Below are positions 17,368-26,697 of a stretch of 64,000 nt of DNA, in pieces. The notes below the pieces were generated by a model. That model was not told the origin of the DNA. It ran no database searches and worked only from the letters and a program-made list of their open reading frames with translations. The stretch is from positions 62,001 through 126,000 of the forward strand of contig DASVLJ010000049.1 of assembly GCA_036384915.1 (NCBI GenBank), given 5' to 3'. The stretch comes from PKWO01 sp036384915. Lineage in GTDB: Bacteria > Pseudomonadota > Gammaproteobacteria > Burkholderiales > Burkholderiaceae_D. Positions within the stretch are counted from its first letter, which is position 1; the number at the start of each line of letters is the position of its first letter. The position numbers and the translations under genes were made by a program.

Positions 17368-19113
17368 ATGCATCAAGAAGACCAACGGCGCGCGCATCGT
17401 CGTGATTTCGCAGCCGACCATCGCCTATTGCGTATCGCCATCATTGCCGCCGTCATCGGCCTGTTCAGCACCGCCGGCGCCTGGCTGCTGCTGCACCTGA
17501 TCCGTTTTTTCACCAACCTGTTTTTCTTCCAGACCATTTCCGGCGAATTCCGTTCGCCGGCCGAGAATACGCTCGGCCCCCTCGTGATCGTCATGCCCGT
17601 CATCGGCGGCTTGATCATCGGCTTGATCGCGCGCTACGGCTCGCCGCAGATACGCGGCCACGGCATACCCGAAGCGATCGAGGCCATCCTGTTCGGCAAG
17701 AGCAAGATGTCGCCCAAAGTCGCGATATTGAAACCGCTGTCTTCCGGCATCGCCATCGGCAGCGGCGGCCCGTTCGGCGCGGAAGGCCCGATCATCATGA
17801 CGGGCGGCGCCATCGGGTCGCTGATCGGCCAGCACTTCCACATCAGCGGCGCCGAGCGCAAGACGCTCCTGGTGGCCGGTGCCGTGGCCGGCATGACGGC
17901 CGTGTTCGGCACGCCGATCGCGGCGGTAATGCTGGCGGTGGAATTGCTGTTGTTCGAATTGCGCCCGCGCAGCCTGTTGCCGGTCGCCATCGCCTGCGCC
18001 GTGGCCGGATTCGCCCGCCCTTATATTCTCGATGCCGGCCCCCTGTTCCCCTTGCAAACCACGCCGGTCGGCCCGCTTGATCTGCTATCCTGCATATTGG
18101 CCGGTATCGCCAGCGGCGCCTTGTCCTGGCTGCTGTCGACTTCGCTATACAAAGTGGAAGACTGGTTCGGCAAGCTACCGATCCACTGGATGTGGTGGCC
18201 GGCCCTGGGCGGAATCGCGGTCGGCATCGGCGGCTATCTGCAACCGCGCGCGCTCGGCGTGGGCTATGACGTGATCGGCGATTTGCTGCACGATCATCTG
18301 GCACTGTCCGTCGTCGCCACGCTCCTTGCTTGCAAGGCCTTCATGTGGGTCATCAGCCTCGGTTCGGGCACTTCGGGCGGCGTGCTGGCCCCTCTGCTGA
18401 TGCTCGGTGCAGGCTTGGGTGTGGTGCTCGGCCCCTATCTGCCGGGCAATCATCCGGCCTTGTGGCCGCTGGTGTTCATGTCGGCAACCCTGGGCGGCAT
18501 GATGCGCGCCCCTGTGATGTCGGTGATGTTCGCCTTCGAATTGACGCAGGACGCCAATGCACTCTTGCCGCTGCTGGCCGCGTCGGCCGTGGCTTACGGC
18601 TTCACCGTGCTGACCATGCCGCGCTCGATCCTTACCGAAAAGATCGCCCGACGCGGCTACCACATCTACCGCGAGTACGGCATCGACCCGCTGGAGCGCC
18701 ACAACGTCGCCGAAGTCATGACGCAAGAGATAGAGGCGATCGCAGGCGAATTGAGCTTGGCCGAGGCGATGGACCGCTATTTCGGCGCGCAGCAGCGCCA
18801 TCGTGCCTTCCCCGTAGTGCGCGGCAAGGCCTTCATCGGCATGCTCGAACGCGATGCGCTTGTCTCAGGCTTGCAGAAGGGCACGGCACAGCAGGTCGCC
18901 GACTTGTTCGGCGCCAACGTGCCCATCATGGCCTTGCCCGAAGAGACTTGCCGCATGATCGCCACGCGGCTTGCTGTGCACGGCTTGGAACGTCTGCCGG
19001 TGGTGATCGATGCGGCGACACGAGAATTGATCGGCGTGGTCAGCCGCAGCGACTTGATCAAGCCCTCGTTGGCCCTGCACGCCGAAGAACACCAGCACGA
19101 GAAATTACGCTGA
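17368..19113 (+). CDS. CLC-type chloride channel/antiporter with C-terminal CBS domains
   Basis: About 581 residues. The CLC signatures are GHGIPEAIEAI, GSGGPFGAEGP (with the gating Glu) and GSGTSGGVLAPLLMLG. About 120 C-terminal residues form two CBS motifs (VAEVMTQEIEAI and LERLPVVIDAATRELIGVVSRSDLIK). It moves chloride, or exchanges it for protons, across the inner membrane; CBS pairs usually bind adenine nucleotides. The ATG at 17368 follows a short TTCTCC leader just outside the MITE-like element. Starts further upstream would lie inside that element. Confidence 0.92.
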   Translation: MHQEDQRRAHRRDFAADHRLLRIAIIAAVIGLFSTAGAWLLLHLIRFFTNLFFFQTISGEFRSPAENTLGPLVIVMPVIGGLIIGLIARYGSPQIRGHGIPEAIEAILFGKSKMSPKVAILKPLSSGIAIGSGGPFGAEGPIIMTGGAIGSLIGQHFHISGAERKTLLVAGAVAGMTAVFGTPIAAVMLAVELLLFELRPRSLLPVAIACAVAGFARPYILDAGPLFPLQTTPVGPLDLLSCILAGIASGALSWLLSTSLYKVEDWFGKLPIHWMWWPALGGIAVGIGGYLQPRALGVGYDVIGDLLHDHLALSVVATLLACKAFMWVISLGSGTSGGVLAPLLMLGAGLGVVLGPYLPGNHPALWPLVFMSATLGGMMRAPVMSVMFAFELTQDANALLPLLAASAVAYGFTVLTMPRSILTEKIARRGYHIYREYGIDPLERHNVAEVMTQEIEAIAGELSLAEAMDRYFGAQQRHRAFPVVRGKAFIGMLERDALVSGLQKGTAQQVADLFGANVPIMALPEETCRMIATRLAVHGLERLPVVIDAATRELIGVVSRSDLIKPSLALHAEEHQHEKLR

Positions 19114-19127
19114 ACTTCTCACATTGA

Positions 19128-20051
19128 CTAGCGCGGGATGATCGCACCGCGGTGCCGGATTACGCGGCCGGCCAGCGCATGGCCGGCCGCAGCCGCCCGG
19201 ACAGCGGATTTGCCCGCCAAGCGCGCTGCCAGATAGGCGGCGCCGAACGAATCCCCTGCCGCCGTGGTATCGACAATCTCTGCAACGGGTTGCGGCGCCA
19301 CCTCGATGCGCTCACCGGCAATTTGCACGATGCAGCTTGCCGCACCTCGTTTAAGGACGATTTCCCTGACGCCGCACGCTTGCGCGCGCGCGATCGCCGC
19401 TGCGCAATCGTCCTTACTGGCGCCATGCAAGGCTGCCTCGTCGTCTACCGTCAGCAGCGCCATATCGGCCAACTCCAGCATGCGCCCGTAGGCCGCAACC
19501 GCATGCTCCCGGTCAGGCCACAGGCGCGGCCGGTAATTGTTGTCGAACACGATCTTGCCGCCATGGCGGCGGCACTCGGCCAATATATCGAATAGCAGTT
19601 CTCGATGCGGCGCGCTGAGTATTGCCAGGCTGATGCCGGACAGGTAGACGTAGGGCGCCGCCGTCAATGCCGCGCGCACTTCCTGCACACGCGGCCCCTG
19701 CAGCCAGTAACGCGCCGCCGAATCGTTGCGCCAATAATGAAAGTGCCGCTCGCCTTGCGCGTCGGTCTCGATCAGATAAATGCCGGGCAGCTTGTCGGGC
19801 AGGCGCTGCACCCAATCGGTGGCAATGCCCTCCTCTTCCCAGCCGCGGCACATTTCATCGGACAGGCTATCCATACCGAGCGCGCTGACGTAGGCCACGC
19901 CAAAGCTTGCACCGTCGCGCATTGCCTTCATCTCGCGCGCCAGGTAGACGGCGGTGTTGAGCGTATCGCCGCCGAAGCGGTATGCCAGACCGCCCTCCTC
20001 GCGCTGCAGCTCGATCATGCATTCGCCGATGATGAAGACGGTTTGTTTCAT
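19128..20051 (-). CDS. kdgK: 2-dehydro-3-deoxygluconokinase (PfkB family)
   Basis: A 307-residue sugar kinase. It has the N-terminal ECMIELQ..GGDTLNTAVYLAR block and the C-terminal PfkB signature DTTAAGDSFGAAYLA with the catalytic Asp. KdgK phosphorylates 2-keto-3-deoxygluconate to KDPG, the step after altronate dehydratase. It is the last gene of the uronate operon, and its start overlaps the transporter stop by 4 bp (20048-20051). KDPG aldolase is not in the window. The specific substrate is inferred from context. Confidence 0.92.
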   Translation of the reverse strand: MKQTVFIIGECMIELQREEGGLAYRFGGDTLNTAVYLAREMKAMRDGASFGVAYVSALGMDSLSDEMCRGWEEEGIATDWVQRLPDKLPGIYLIETDAQGERHFHYWRNDSAARYWLQGPRVQEVRAALTAAPYVYLSGISLAILSAPHRELLFDILAECRRHGGKIVFDNNYRPRLWPDREHAVAAYGRMLELADMALLTVDDEAALHGASKDDCAAAIARAQACGVREIVLKRGAASCIVQIAGERIEVAPQPVAEIVDTTAAGDSFGAAYLAARLAGKSAVRAAAAGHALAGRVIRHRGAIIPR

Positions 20052-21340
20052 GCGGCCTCCGCCACTGGCGCGGGAGTGCCGCCCGCCTGGTGCACAAACA
20101 AGCCCACGATGGCTGCCGCCACGAAGTCGAATATGGCCAACAGCAGGAACAACGGGCTATAGCCGATACGCGTGACGAGGTAGCCGAATAACAAGGTGAA
20201 CAAGGCCGCGCCAAGATAGCCCGACATGCCGAGCAAGCCGGTCGCCGTCGCGACATCGTTCTTGCCGAACACGTCGGACGTGATCGAATACAGCGCGCCG
20301 GACAAAATCTGGTGCGCAAAGCCGCCGACGCAAAGCAAGGCGATCGCGGCATAGGGACTGTCGACCAAGCCGATCGATGCGGGGCCTATCATGCACAGAG
20401 CACCAAGGGCCAAAACCAGCTTGCGCGAAGCAAACAGCGGAACCCTGGCAAAGCGCTGGAACAACGGACTGAGGTAGCCGCCAAGTACGCAGCCGATGTC
20501 GGCGGCCAGGAAAGGCAGCCAAGCGAACATGGCGATCTCGGTCAGATTCATGTGCCGTTCGGTGGCCATATAAAGCGGAATCCAGGCATTGAAGGTCTGC
20601 CAGGCCGGCTCGGATAGAAAGCGCGGCACCGCGAGCGACCAGAAATTCGGGTTCGCAACCAGTTCCGGCAAGCTTGCCTTGACGGCGTTGCCGTCATGGT
20701 ATTTCGCTTCCTGCCCCGAGAGAATGTAGTGCCGCTCCTCCTCCGAGAGGCGCTTCTGACATTGGGGATGACGGTAAAGCCCGGCCCACAAGCCGACCCA
20801 GATCAAGCCAAGCACGCCGACCATCACGAACGCCCAGCGCCAATTGCCGTGCACCAGCGCCCACACCACGAGCGGCGGCGCGCACAGGGCGCCGATCGAA
20901 GAACCGATATTGAACCAGCCGATGGCGACCGAGCGCTCCTGCGCCGGAAACCATTCGGTAGTCGCCTTGACGCCTGCCGGGATGCCGGCAGCCTCGGCCA
21001 GGCCGAGCAAGCCGCGGAAAACAGCCATGCTTTGCCAGCCGGTGGCCAGAGAGGCGCAGGCGCAGGCAAGCGACCAGGCTAGGGCAAATAGTGTGAAACC
21101 TATCTTGGTACCCAAGGCATCAAGCAGGAAGCCGGCCACAGGCTGCATGGCCGCATAGCATACTTGCCAGGCAAAAACGACATAGGAGTACTGCGCCTCG
21201 CCGATGTTCAATTCGAGCTTCAGCGTAGGCGCGGCCACCGACAGCGTGTTGCGCGCCAGGTAGTTCACGACCAGGCCCGCCGTCACCAGCGCCACCATGA
21301 ACCAGCGTATACCCAGGATCGGACGGCCCGATTTGCGCAT
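20048..21340 (-). CDS. exuT: Hexuronate transporter (MFS, ACS family)
   Basis: About 430 residues with roughly 12 membrane segments. It has the anion:cation symporter pattern (RGLLGLAEAAGIPAGVKATTEWFPAQERSVAIGWFNIGSSIGA). It would bring galacturonate or glucuronate into the cytoplasm. The ATG at 21340 is preferred over an upstream TTG at 21358. It lies between uxaB and kdgK in the operon. Specificity for hexuronates comes from the neighbours. Confidence 0.88.
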   Translation of the reverse strand: MRKSGRPILGIRWFMVALVTAGLVVNYLARNTLSVAAPTLKLELNIGEAQYSYVVFAWQVCYAAMQPVAGFLLDALGTKIGFTLFALAWSLACACASLATGWQSMAVFRGLLGLAEAAGIPAGVKATTEWFPAQERSVAIGWFNIGSSIGALCAPPLVVWALVHGNWRWAFVMVGVLGLIWVGLWAGLYRHPQCQKRLSEEERHYILSGQEAKYHDGNAVKASLPELVANPNFWSLAVPRFLSEPAWQTFNAWIPLYMATERHMNLTEIAMFAWLPFLAADIGCVLGGYLSPLFQRFARVPLFASRKLVLALGALCMIGPASIGLVDSPYAAIALLCVGGFAHQILSGALYSITSDVFGKNDVATATGLLGMSGYLGAALFTLLFGYLVTRIGYSPLFLLLAIFDFVAAAIVGLFVHQAGGTPAPVAEAA

Positions 21341-21359
21341 ATGTCTACCCGTATCCAAT

Positions 21360-22781
21360 TTATATTGCCAGCGCGGCGCGCATGCCCTGATGCTCGATCC
21401 GTTCCAGCGCCCTCGTCAGCGCGGCGCGCAACCCGTCGATTTCATTCAAGTCCCTGCTCCACAGGCCGCGCCGGGCAAGCAAGCCGCCGGCCAACTCGTT
21501 CAAGGACATGCGGCCCTGGTCGACATCCTGCCAGGCATGGGCAAACCATTGCAGCGTATCGGGCTCGTCGGATAGTGCGATCGTTTTGCCGCGATACAAC
21601 ACCATGGTCGCGGCCAAGGCCAGCACCAGCCTTGGCGCGCCATTGACCGCAAAGCTTTTCAGCAATTGCGGCATGACGCGCGCAGCGAACTTGGGCCAGC
21701 TGTTCAGCGCGATCGCTTCAAGCCGGTGGCGGATGAAAGGATTGCGGAAGCGGCGCAGCACCTCGGCACTGAAATCTTCCAGTTCGCGCTTTGGCAGAGG
21801 CAGTGCGGGAATGATTTCCTGCTCGATTGTCCGCACCAGATAATTCCCAACGGCCTCATCCTCGACGGCCTCACGCACTGTTTCCAGTCCGGCCAGGAGC
21901 GCGACCGGCACAAGGCTCGTGTGGCCGCCGTTCAAGATGCCGACTTTGGCAGCGCGATAAGGGCCGATGTCTTCGACCAGCTTGATGTTGAGGCCCGCGT
22001 CATTCAGGCGCCATTCGTCGGCCAACCAGGCCGGGCCTTCAATGAGCAATACGTAGTAGTACTCGGCGGCGACAAGGAACCGGTCGCGATAGCCGAGTTC
22101 GGCTTCGATCTCCGCGATCCCGGCTTCGGGATAGCCGGTGACGATACGGTCGACCAGCGTCGAGCAGAAGGTATTGGCATTGTCGATCCAGGCGGCGAAT
22201 TCGGCACCGAGCTGCCACAGCTGCGCGAAGTGCAGTACGGCGGCCTTCAACGCCGGACCGTTACGTTCGATCAATTCACAGGGCAGCAAGACCCAGCCGC
22301 GCTGGGCATCGCCCTCGAAATGCCGGAAGCGTTCATACATCAGACGGGTGAGCTTGGCGGGAAATGCCGACGGCGGCATGTCGCCGAATCGGTCGCCGTC
22401 GTTGACGGCGATGCCGGCTTCGGTGGTGTTCGAGAGCACATAGCGCGTGTCGGGATTGCGCGCCAGTGCAAGCACCTCGTCGAACATGGTCGAGGCATTG
22501 ATCTCGCGCTGCACGCAGGAAATCTTGCGGAATTCCTTGACCGCTTCGCCGGCTTCGTTCAAGCCTTGCACCAGGGTCGTGAACATGCCGCCCTGCTCAT
22601 CGAGCACGGGCTTGACGGTATAGCCGCGCGGGCGCACCACGGCGACACCGGCATCGAAGCCGGTGCGCTCATTCAACAAGTCGATCATCCAGTCGAAATA
22701 GGCGCGAAGAAAATTGCCTTCACCGAACTGGATGAATTTGATCGGCAGCGCAAAGGGCTGCTCGCGTTGCAGTTGTTCCAT
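21360..22781 (-). CDS. uxaB: Tagaturonate reductase (altronate oxidoreductase)
   Basis: A 473-residue member of the mannitol dehydrogenase/UxaB family, with the N-terminal QFGEGNFLRAYFDWMIDLLNE motif and the KVGILNGGHTSLVPVALL core (Lys and His of the active region). It reduces tagaturonate to altronate with NADH. It follows uxaA by 9 bp. Fructuronate reductase (UxuB) is a related alternative, but pairing with an altronate dehydratase favours UxaB. Confidence 0.9.
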   Translation of the reverse strand: MEQLQREQPFALPIKFIQFGEGNFLRAYFDWMIDLLNERTGFDAGVAVVRPRGYTVKPVLDEQGGMFTTLVQGLNEAGEAVKEFRKISCVQREINASTMFDEVLALARNPDTRYVLSNTTEAGIAVNDGDRFGDMPPSAFPAKLTRLMYERFRHFEGDAQRGWVLLPCELIERNGPALKAAVLHFAQLWQLGAEFAAWIDNANTFCSTLVDRIVTGYPEAGIAEIEAELGYRDRFLVAAEYYYVLLIEGPAWLADEWRLNDAGLNIKLVEDIGPYRAAKVGILNGGHTSLVPVALLAGLETVREAVEDEAVGNYLVRTIEQEIIPALPLPKRELEDFSAEVLRRFRNPFIRHRLEAIALNSWPKFAARVMPQLLKSFAVNGAPRLVLALAATMVLYRGKTIALSDEPDTLQWFAHAWQDVDQGRMSLNELAGGLLARRGLWSRDLNEIDGLRAALTRALERIEHQGMRAALAI

Positions 22782-22790
22782 GCTACGGCA

Positions 22791-24398
22791 TCAGAGGGAA
22801 ATATCCCTTTTCCAAAAGATAAAGTCGTATTGTTCGAGCCGTTCAGCCTTGGTCTTGTACTGCCCGCCCGCTGTCGCCACGACCATGTCGAACAGCTTGC
22901 CGGCCACCTCGGGCAGGGGCGCGCCATCGATCACGGGGCCGCAATCGAAGTCGATCAAATCCGACAGCTTGTTGGCAACGCGGCTGTTCGATGCAATCTT
23001 CAACACCGGCACGATGGGGTTGCCGGTCGGCGTGCCGAGGCCGGTGGAAAACAGTACCACGTTGGCGCCCGATGCGACGATGCCGGAAACCGATTCAACG
23101 TCGCCGCCGGGCGTGCAGAGCAGCGCCAGGCCGGGCTTTTCGGTACGGTCGCCGTAGTCGAGCACGGCGACGATGGGCGAATTGCCGCCCTTCTTCGCCG
23201 CACCGGCGGACTTCATGGCATCGGTGATCAAGCCGTCGCGGATGTTGCCCGGGCTGGGGTTTTCCGCCAAATGCGAGCCGACGGCGGCAGCACGCGCTTC
23301 GAAGTCGCGCATCATGCCGAGGAAGCGGCGCTTGTCGTCATCGTTCTGGCAGCGCTCGATCAGGTTGGCCTCGGCACCGCAGAGTTCGGGAAACTCTGCC
23401 AGGATGGACGAGCCGCCCAGGGCCACCACCATGTCCGACACCAGGCCCATGGCGGGATTGGCCGAAAGGCCGGAAAAGCCGTCCGAGGCGCCGCACTTGA
23501 CGCCGATCTTCAGGTGCGACAACGGCACGGGTGTGCGCTGCACCTGGTTGGCGCTTTTTAACTGTTCGAGCGTGTCGCGCACCACGGCCTTCATCATGGC
23601 TTGCTCGCTGTCCCATTTCTGCTGCTCATAGACCAGCAAGGGCTTGTCGAACTTCGGATTCTGCCTGGCCAACTCCTCCTCGAACATCTTCACCTGGGCG
23701 TTCTGGCAGCCGAGACTGAACACGGTGACCCCGGCCACGTTGGGATGGTCCGCATAGGCGGCCAGTATCTTGCACAGCGAGCGGGCATCGGCGCGTGTGC
23801 CGCCGCAGCCGCCCGCGTGGGTGATGATGCGCACGCCGTCGACGTTGGGAAACGGCCGCACCACCGGTTTGGCTTCTTCCATCTCGGCGCCGAGCAAGGA
23901 CAGCGTCAAGCTGGCCAGGTCGTTGCTGCTATAGCCGAGCGGGCCTTCTAGCGCATGGCGCAAATGCTCAACATTGCGGTTCTCGCAAAACACCAGCGGA
24001 AACACCAGCCAATAGTTCGCCGTGCCGACGCGGCCGTCGGCACGCACCACGCCGGGGAAGGTCGCGCCGCCATATTGCGTAACGGGCGGCGGCGTCCAGC
24101 GGTAGGGCTTGCTTTCGCCGAGCGCCACTTCCGGTGTGTAGTGCTCCAGGTTGTCGGTCGTCACCGCTTCACCGCGCTTGATGGCTTGCGTGGCACGGCC
24201 TACCGTCACACCGTACAGGCTCAGCAACGCGCCGACAGCGAAGCTGCGCCGCGCGAATTTATGCTTGGCCTTGACCGGCGTCGAGATCAATATCGACTCG
24301 CCTTCCCAGTTGACAATCTCGCCGGCATTCAAATCGCTCAAGGCGACGAGCATGCTGTCGTCGGGGTGTATGCACAATACTTTTTGCGAATTGCCCAT
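22791..24398 (-). CDS. uxaA: Altronate dehydratase
   Basis: A 535-residue protein with an N-terminal SAF domain (about residues 10-95) fused to the large catalytic domain, with THAGGCGGTRAD, KCGASDGFSGLSANPA and a C-terminal FDCGPVIDGAPLPE. It removes water from D-altronate to give 2-keto-3-deoxygluconate. It starts 6 bp after the uxaC stop and lies 9 bp before uxaB. Length is normal for one-chain UxaA. Confidence 0.94.
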   Translation of the reverse strand: MGNSQKVLCIHPDDSMLVALSDLNAGEIVNWEGESILISTPVKAKHKFARRSFAVGALLSLYGVTVGRATQAIKRGEAVTTDNLEHYTPEVALGESKPYRWTPPPVTQYGGATFPGVVRADGRVGTANYWLVFPLVFCENRNVEHLRHALEGPLGYSSNDLASLTLSLLGAEMEEAKPVVRPFPNVDGVRIITHAGGCGGTRADARSLCKILAAYADHPNVAGVTVFSLGCQNAQVKMFEEELARQNPKFDKPLLVYEQQKWDSEQAMMKAVVRDTLEQLKSANQVQRTPVPLSHLKIGVKCGASDGFSGLSANPAMGLVSDMVVALGGSSILAEFPELCGAEANLIERCQNDDDKRRFLGMMRDFEARAAAVGSHLAENPSPGNIRDGLITDAMKSAGAAKKGGNSPIVAVLDYGDRTEKPGLALLCTPGGDVESVSGIVASGANVVLFSTGLGTPTGNPIVPVLKIASNSRVANKLSDLIDFDCGPVIDGAPLPEVAGKLFDMVVATAGGQYKTKAERLEQYDFIFWKRDISL

Positions 24399-24404
24399 GT
24401 CGCC

Positions 24405-25799
24405 TCAGAGCTTGAAGTAACGCTTCGCGTTGTCGTAACAAATACCGCGCACGATCTGGCCAAGCGTGTCGAAGTCGGCCGGATACTCCCCGCCCTCGAC
24501 CCACAAGCCGAACTGGCGGCACACCAGGCGGCGGAAATAGTCATGGCGCGGATAGGACGCGAAGCTGCGCGAATCGGTCACCATGCCGACGAAGGTGCCA
24601 AGCACGCCGTGGTTGCCCAAGCTGATCAATTGCGCCAGGTTGCCTTCCTTGTGATCGTTGAACCACCAGGCCGGGCCGAACTGGACCTTGCCGAACTGGC
24701 CGCCACCCTGGAAGTTGCCGATCATGGTCGACAGCACTTCGTTCATCGCCGGATTGAGATTGAACAGGACGGTACGCGGCAATTGGTCTTTTGCATCGAG
24801 GCTATCGAGCAAGGCGGCCAGGCCGGCACTGGTTGTCATGTCGGAAATCGAGTCGTAGCCGGTGTCCGGGCCCAGCGTATGCAACATGCGGCCATTGTTG
24901 TTGCGCTGCGCGCCGATGTGCAGGCACATGGACCAATCGTGGCGCACGTAGGACTTGCCGACCTCGGCCAGCAAACCGAACAGGTATTGGCCGAGTTCGG
25001 CATCATTGAGTTGCGCCCCCCCCATGCGCTTGGCGAACAAGCGTTCCAGTTGCGCCGCATCGGGTGCCGTCGCAGGCAGCGTGCTGTCGACGGCGTGGTC
25101 CGAGATGCGCGCGCCCCGCTCGTGGAAGTAAGTCACGCGCTTGTCCAGGGCGGCGCTCAGTGCGGCGAAGGAGTCGATGCGCATGCCCGTAACCCGGCCC
25201 AGCGTTTCCAGATAAGCAGGAAAATCCTCGCGGTTGATGCGCATTGCGCGGTCGGGCCGGTAAGCCGGCAGTACGCGCGTCTTGAGCGCGGACTCGGCGA
25301 TCTCGGCATGCTGCGCCAGATCGTCGGCCGGGTCGTCGGTGGTACAGGCGATTTCCACGCCGGCTTGCTCAAGAAAAGCCCAGGTGTCCATGCCGGCCAG
25401 CCTGGCGTTGGCTTGCTCCCAGATCGCGCCGGCATTGGCTTCGTTGATGTTCAACGTGATGCCGAACAGGCGGCGCAACTCGAGATGGCTCCAGTGGTGG
25501 ATGGGATTGCCGATGGCCAGCGGTAGCACTTTGCAAAAGGCGCGGAACTTTTGCTCATCGCCGGCCCGACCGGTTATCAATTCTTCCGGCACACCGCAGG
25601 TGCGCATCAACCGCCACTTGTAGTGGTCGCCGCCGAGCCAAAGTTCAGCGATGTTGCGAAAGGTCTTGCGCACGGCGATTTCACCCTGCTGCAGGTGCGA
25701 GTGATAGTCGATGATGGGCAAGCCGGCCGCCACCTCATGGTAGAGCTTGCGCGCGGCCTCGGTATTGAGCAGGAAATCCTGATTGACGAATTGGGACAT
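24405..25799 (-). CDS. uxaC: Glucuronate/galacturonate isomerase
   Basis: About 464 residues of the amidohydrolase-like UxaC family, with IIDYHSHLQQGEIA near the N-terminus and the later DTGYDSISDMTTSAGLAALLDSL. It converts galacturonate to tagaturonate and glucuronate to fructuronate. The ATG at 25799 has GGAGA at good spacing; the frame extends to 25886 but without support. It is the first gene of the operon uxaC-uxaA-uxaB-exuT-kdgK, and its promoter lies in the palindrome-rich region shared with the gntR gene. Confidence 0.95.
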   Translation of the reverse strand: MSQFVNQDFLLNTEAARKLYHEVAAGLPIIDYHSHLQQGEIAVRKTFRNIAELWLGGDHYKWRLMRTCGVPEELITGRAGDEQKFRAFCKVLPLAIGNPIHHWSHLELRRLFGITLNINEANAGAIWEQANARLAGMDTWAFLEQAGVEIACTTDDPADDLAQHAEIAESALKTRVLPAYRPDRAMRINREDFPAYLETLGRVTGMRIDSFAALSAALDKRVTYFHERGARISDHAVDSTLPATAPDAAQLERLFAKRMGGAQLNDAELGQYLFGLLAEVGKSYVRHDWSMCLHIGAQRNNNGRMLHTLGPDTGYDSISDMTTSAGLAALLDSLDAKDQLPRTVLFNLNPAMNEVLSTMIGNFQGGGQFGKVQFGPAWWFNDHKEGNLAQLISLGNHGVLGTFVGMVTDSRSFASYPRHDYFRRLVCRQFGLWVEGGEYPADFDTLGQIVRGICYDNAKRYFKL

Positions 25800-25866
25800 A
25801 GGGGTCGATCTCCGGCGCGCCCTTGGCGCGTTAAAAACGATGGCGAAACGAGGGATCACTCCCCTC

Positions 25867-25890
25867 ACTTGTGGCCAGTATGCCACAAGT
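25867..25890. promoter_or_regulatory. Perfect 9-6-9 palindrome in the uxaC leader
   Basis: ACTTGTGGC (25867-25875) and GCCACAAGT (25882-25890) are perfect inverted arms around a 6-nt spacer, 68 bp before the uxaC ATG. It could be an operator or an mRNA hairpin. Its sequence differs from the TGGT-type site beside it, so a second regulator is possible. Confidence 0.55.
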
Positions 25891-25899
25891 AAAATAAAT

Positions 25900-25910
25900 T
25901 GGTAAGACCA
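25900..25910. promoter_or_regulatory. Candidate FadR-type GntR operator (TGGTnnnACCA)
   Basis: TGGTAAGACCA matches exactly the TGGTnnnACCA pattern known for FadR-subfamily (FCD) GntR regulators. It lies between the divergent uxaC and gntR genes, where such a regulator would control both. Confidence 0.65.
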
Positions 25911-25923
25911 GATTGCAGAATTT

Positions 25924-25949
25924 GTCAGGCCAATTTAAAATGGCCTGAC
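25924..25949. promoter_or_regulatory. Second candidate operator, 9-8-9 palindrome
   Basis: GTCAGGCCA (25924-25932) and TGGCCTGAC (25941-25949) form a perfect inverted repeat. The right arm falls in the -35 area of the gntR promoter, whose -10 is TATAAT at 25966-25971. Autorepression is the simplest reading. Confidence 0.55.
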
Positions 25950-25965
25950 CAGATGCGAAATTGGA

Positions 25966-25971
25966 TATAAT
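25966..25971 (+). promoter_or_regulatory. -10 element (TATAAT) of the gntR promoter
   Basis: A consensus TATAAT lies 33 bp before the gntR ATG. No good -35 hexamer is visible at 17 bp; the upstream palindrome occupies that position, which suggests regulated or activator-dependent initiation. Confidence 0.55.
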
Positions 25972-26004
25972 CTTTTGGTCAAGAAACCACAATCGCCAAA
26001 AGAT

Positions 26005-26697
26005 ATGACCAGTCCCGCATCCAAGAATACCGCTCACGAACCGCGCCTGTATCGCGTCGTGGCGGGGCGCATACAGGATTTGATACGCGAGGAAAAGATC
26101 GGCCCGGGCGAACGGCTGCCCTCCGAGCGCGACCTGGCAACCAAGCTCAGCGTCAGCCGCGCCTCCTTGCGTGAAGCCTTGATTTCGCTGGAGCTGACCG
26201 GCCACGTGGAAGTGCGCGGCGGCTCAGGCGTGTATGTGGTGGAAAAGGAAGTCGCGCCGGCCAATGCGCCGGAGGGCGGTCCTGGCCCGTTCGAGGTGCT
26301 GTCGGCACGGCGCCTGATCGAGCCCGAAGTCGCCGCCATCGCGGCGCGCGTGGCGAGCGATAGCGCGATCGATGCGATTTTGCGCGCGGCGGAAGAGATG
26401 GAGCGGCTTCACGACGTCAAGCTCTCCGACGAAATGGCCGACCGCGCGTTTCACGTCTCGATCGCGCGGGCGACGGGCAATAGCGCGATGGTAGGCGTAG
26501 TCGAGTATTTGTGGGACCAGCGCGGCCGCTTGTGGCATCGCCTGACCGAGCACTTCCAGACCGAAGCGCTGCGCCAGGAAACGCTGACCGATCATCGGCG
26601 CGTGCTGCAGGCGATCATGGCACGCGATCCGGCCGAGGCCAAGCGCGCCATGCGCGCCCACCTCGAACGTGTGACGCGCGTGTTTTCGCGCGGGTGA
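26005..26697 (+). CDS. GntR-family (FadR/FCD) regulator, probable uronate regulator
   Basis: About 230 residues. The N-terminal winged helix has GPGERLPSERDLATKLSVSRASLREALISLELTGHVEVRGGSGVYV. The all-helical FCD ligand domain follows, with metal-site-type Asp and His residues (ADRAFHVSIARATGNSAM, DHRRVLQAIMARDPAEAKRAMRAHL). It diverges from uxaC and lies before the pectin operon, so it probably responds to a uronate or pathway intermediate, as ExuR/UxuR do. The frame is open from a TTG at 25975, but the ATG at 26005 sits properly after the -10 element. Confidence 0.9.
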   Translation: MTSPASKNTAHEPRLYRVVAGRIQDLIREEKIGPGERLPSERDLATKLSVSRASLREALISLELTGHVEVRGGSGVYVVEKEVAPANAPEGGPGPFEVLSARRLIEPEVAAIAARVASDSAIDAILRAAEEMERLHDVKLSDEMADRAFHVSIARATGNSAMVGVVEYLWDQRGRLWHRLTEHFQTEALRQETLTDHRRVLQAIMARDPAEAKRAMRAHLERVTRVFSRG

